Shown: one piece after another, positions 32,690 through 34,553 of the stretch
Layout: each line of letters opens with the position of its first letter
Numbering within the stretch: the stretch's first letter is position 1
Assembly: GCA_016342355.1 (NCBI GenBank)
Contig: JAEINP010000050.1
Location: 1 to 34,553 of the forward strand
From: Desulfatibacillum sp.
GTDB lineage: Bacteria > Desulfobacterota > Desulfobacteria > Desulfobacterales > Desulfatibacillaceae
Reading direction: 5' to 3'
Length of the DNA: 34,553 nt
Translations under genes and position numbers: made by a program
Notes under the pieces: model-generated
Databases searched by the model: none
What the model was told of the DNA's origin: nothing
What the model saw: only the letters and a program-made list of their open reading frames with translations

Positions 32690-33619
32690 TCAAGCCTCGC
32701 CGGAACGATAAAAACAGTCCCCATGAAAAATCTCCTCAAGAGACCCATCCGCCAATTCAACCATCAGGGAGCCATGGGAATTCACATCCACTGCCGTCCC
32801 CTCCAAAACACTCCGGGTAGTCTGAATCCTCACAGGTCTGCCCAGGGTGGAGGTATATTGCTTCCACAATGCAATAACATCCTCTCCGCTGGCTTCCAAC
32901 CGGCTTTCCAGGCGATCCAAAAAGCCCGAGAGGATTTCCCTCCTGGGAAACTCCCTGCCCAGCAACTCCTTGATCGACACGGCATTGGGCTCCACGGAAG
33001 AGGGGTTGTTATTGACATTCACTCCGATTCCCAGGTTCACATTTTGGATGAACTCATCCTGGGTGGCCATTTCCGAAAGCATGCCGGTGAGTTTTTTTTC
33101 TCCCACCAGAATATCGTTGGGCCATTTAACCGAGGCTTCAATACCGGTGAGATCCCTTATGACTCCCGCCAGGCAGACCGAAGCCGTAAACAGGACTTTA
33201 TACACCTGGTTGATGGGAAAGGTGGGCCGCAAAACCACGGTAAAATACAGCCCGCCATCCCGGGAATCCCATGTCCGGTCCAGACGTCCCCTGCCCCGGG
33301 TTTGACGCTGAGCCACCGCCACTGTCATGGTTGGGCATCCTTTCTCGGCAAGATCCCTGGCCACGGCCATGGTGGAGGTGGTTTCCTCAAAATAGTGGAT
33401 AAGGGATTCCCGCCCTTCAAATTCCCAGGGAAACAAAAAATCCCCCTCTTTATCCAATGTATAGCCTGCGGAAGAAGCGGTGATGGCGTATCCTCTTTCC
33501 CTGAGGGTGTTGATGTGTTTGTGCACGGAAACTCTTGATACGCCCAGATCCTGACAAATAATCTCGCCGGAAAGGGGTGTATTGGCATTTTTTAACAACT
33601 TGATAATTTTTGCTTTCAT
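32690..33619 (-). CDS. birA: BirA, biotin-protein ligase and biotin repressor
   Basis: This encodes 309 residues. An N-terminal winged helix (about 1-60; SGEIICQDLGVSRVSVHKHI as helix-turn-helix) marks the DNA-binding group II type. The ligase domain has TSTMAVARDLA, the biotinyl-AMP loop GRGRLDRTW (109-117), VKWPNDILV and KKLTGML. A C-terminal SH3-like domain follows (EGTAVDVNSHGSLMVEL). It makes biotinyl-AMP, loads carboxylases and, as a dimer, represses biotin genes. It heads a unit with bioY, bioM and bioN. A dyad overlapping its own promoter suggests it controls biotin uptake and itself. Confidence 0.96.
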   Translation of the reverse strand: MKAKIIKLLKNANTPLSGEIICQDLGVSRVSVHKHINTLRERGYAITASSAGYTLDKEGDFLFPWEFEGRESLIHYFEETTSTMAVARDLAEKGCPTMTVAVAQRQTRGRGRLDRTWDSRDGGLYFTVVLRPTFPINQVYKVLFTASVCLAGVIRDLTGIEASVKWPNDILVGEKKLTGMLSEMATQDEFIQNVNLGIGVNVNNNPSSVEPNAVSIKELLGREFPRREILSGFLDRLESRLEASGEDVIALWKQYTSTLGRPVRIQTTRSVLEGTAVDVNSHGSLMVELADGSLEEIFHGDCFYRSGEA

Positions 33620-33673
33620 ATACGGTCCTGTTGTCTGGAGGACGGGGGTCCTTACCCGGGTTTTCAGCCTACT

Positions 33674-33711
33674 CGTTAACTATAAATACCACATGCATTA
33701 ACGCTCTTCAA
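33674..33711 (-). promoter_or_regulatory. birA promoter with candidate BirA operator
   Basis: On the minus strand TTGAAG (33706-33711) and TATTTA (33683-33688) are 17 bases apart; a TATAGT at 33679-33684 is another possible -10. Overlapping them, CGTTAA (33674-33679) and TTAACG (33698-33703) form a dyad. Aligned to the known BirA site (TTGTTAACC, 14-16 bases, GGTTAACAA), the spacing is 14 and the TTAAC cores match, though outer bases do not. Confidence 0.45.
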
Positions 33712-33733
33712 AGAAAATCGTACGGGGTTATTT

Positions 33734-33775
33734 TTGGCACAAGTTTTGTCAAAAAGGTGGCACAGGGATGTGCCA
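33734..33775. promoter_or_regulatory. Cluster of TGGCACA half-sites
   Basis: TTGGCACA at 33734-33741 is followed by a perfect inverted pair TGGCACA-GGGA-TGTGCCA at 33758-33775. The first and second direct copies are spaced 23 bases. It lies between the divergent birA unit and the small cysteine-rich gene and may be a regulator site. The rest of 33776-34094 is AT-rich with no gene seen. Confidence 0.4.
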
Positions 33776-34094
33776 TTTGTCCTGCGCCACAAGAATTTGC
33801 CCTGTTTTCCGGGATAATCCTCCAAGTGGTATTTTTCACAGGTTATACGGTTCAGGGCAAACAACTTGAAAACACTTCATTTTAATTTTTTTTGTTAAAA
33901 ACAACAGTTTTGGAATCGAATTTGCAAGTATAAAGAGCGAAAGCAAAAAAGATAAAACTGGCGCACACTCCTTAGGCGCCCCTTCCACATAATACCTAAA
34001 CAGAAATGTTCTTTCTCACTAAGAGACCTGTTCCATAACCCGCCTTCATGGCACAACCCCCTCAACGGGAAAGTGTTCGTAGGAAAGGAATACT

Positions 34095-34349
34095 ATGAGA
34101 AACCTTGACTGCCCATACTACAACACATGCCTCACCAGCGCCGCCAAGCATAACCTTCCCGACTGGGACTGTGGTCCTTGTCCTAATTGGGACGCCATGT
34201 GCGAAAGGGAAGAACCTGATATGGTTGCCTACCATATCCTGCTGCGGGCCATTTTTGATCCTGAACAATATGCCATGTACCTTGGTTCCAAGCCCATGCA
34301 CAAGCCCAGGCAAAAATCTGCGGCAAATCAGCAGATGGCATCCTTATGA
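34095..34349 (+). CDS. Small cysteine-rich protein of unknown function
   Basis: This encodes 84 residues with AGGAAAGGA before the ATG and protein-like codon use. Five cysteines lie in the first 37 residues: MRNLDCPYYNTCLTSAAKHN (C6, C12), then LPDWDCGPCPNWDAMC (C26, C29, C36). The pattern CX5C...CX2CX6C suggests a zinc or iron-sulfur site. The second half is a helix (EEPDMVAYHILLRAIF) and a basic tail. I do not recognise the family. It is a single-gene unit followed by a terminator. A regulator or metal-binding adaptor are both possible. Confidence 0.75.
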   Translation: MRNLDCPYYNTCLTSAAKHNLPDWDCGPCPNWDAMCEREEPDMVAYHILLRAIFDPEQYAMYLGSKPMHKPRQKSAANQQMASL

Positions 34350-34435
34350 TGATTGTCAGTAAAGGTTTTACCTTATTGCCGCGCATGAGTCTTAGGAAGT
34401 AATTCCCGTACCCCTGGTGTATAGTCCGGTTCTTT

Positions 34436-34460
34436 GGGCTGCATAATGCAGCCCTTTTTT
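34436..34460 (+). terminator. Intrinsic terminator
   Basis: GGGCTGCAT and ATGCAGCCC pair with a one-base gap (the real loop is a few bases), followed by six T. It ends the small cysteine-rich gene. Confidence 0.9.
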
Positions 34461-34476
34461 ATGCCTTCCCGCTTGG

Positions 34477-34553
34477 TGTTAATGGTCGTATTAAATTGAG
34501 CCAAAAATGGTCGTGTAGAATTGGGCCGCCTGGCAGGGAGTTGGAGGATAGCC
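34477..34553 (+). mobile_element. Probable end of an IS21-type insertion sequence (cut by the window edge)
   Basis: Two direct repeats, AATGGTCGTATTAAATTGAG-CC (34481-34502) and AATGGTCGTGTAGAATTGGG-CC (34506-34527), match at 18 of 22 positions with a 25-base period. The first follows a TG at 34477. Multiple short terminal repeats starting near TG are typical of IS21-family ends, where IstA binds. A GGAGG near 34543 lies where a ribosome binding site for istA would be. The transposase itself is outside the window. Confidence 0.45.

Noticed and set aside
33734-33750. Sigma-54 promoter
   Set aside because: TTGGCAC is right and the spacing fits, but the essential GC of the -12 element is GT; kept only as part of the half-site cluster.
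1679-34349. Selenoprotein genes with in-frame TGA, suggested by the presence of selB
   Set aside because: None of the recognised genes is cut short at a TGA where a homologue would continue, so no selenoprotein is claimed.

Overview
The window reads as chromosome from an anaerobic Desulfobacterota-type bacterium (a sulfate reducer of the Desulfobacteraceae kind; Desulfatibacillum-like is my best guess from protein style and gene repertoire, not from a search). The basis is a SelB selenocysteine elongation factor, several radical SAM or iron-sulfur proteins, a DUF2333 protein, a U32 hydroxylase-type protein, an ECF-type biotin transporter and chemoreceptors of deltaproteobacterial style. Most genes are ordinary chromosomal housekeeping or accessory genes. 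No prophage, CRISPR array or complete defence island is visible.

Left part (1-7.3 kb): the 5' end of a GT-C type membrane glycosyltransferase runs off the left edge, followed by a non-coding stretch and tRNA-His. A promoter then drives a three-gene unit: a 60-residue two-helix membrane protein overlapping selB by 4 bp, selB itself, and a DUF2333 membrane-anchored protein, closed by a strong terminator. On the other strand lie a radical SAM protein with an unusual CX4CX2C cluster motif and hemW.

Middle (7.4-18.7 kb): a LysM/SPOR-like envelope protein precedes a tight sulfotransferase - alpha/beta hydrolase - sulfotransferase unit that looks like a dedicated modification cassette. After a gene-poor stretch holding a dockerin-like remnant come two copies of a two-gene cassette, each with a secreted single-Cache protein followed by a methyl-accepting chemotaxis protein. 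They are separated by an opposite-strand gene of unknown function. The arrangement suggests chemoreceptors working with free periplasmic sensor proteins.

Right part (18.8-34.5 kb): a U32 protein, a scramblase-like protein, a SRAP (YedK-type) protein, a PadR regulator with its own operator/promoter and an iron-sulfur flavoprotein, then a SnoaL-like protein. A secreted beta-helix (NosD-like) protein with a C-terminal dockerin-type module follows. Upstream of it are two 98-bp repeats whose differences preserve two hairpins, including G-U pairs only on the + strand, so they look like a structured RNA element. Next to them is the 3' remnant of an Mrr restriction endonuclease gene. The minus strand then carries trkAH (potassium uptake) and birA-bioY-bioM-bioN (biotin sensing and uptake) with a candidate BirA operator over the birA promoter. 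The right edge has a small cysteine-rich protein, a terminator and what looks like the end of an IS21-type insertion sequence.

The observations I rate highest are the covarying 98-bp repeats, the duplicated Cache/chemoreceptor cassettes and the sulfotransferase cassette. Functions of the unknown partners are inference.
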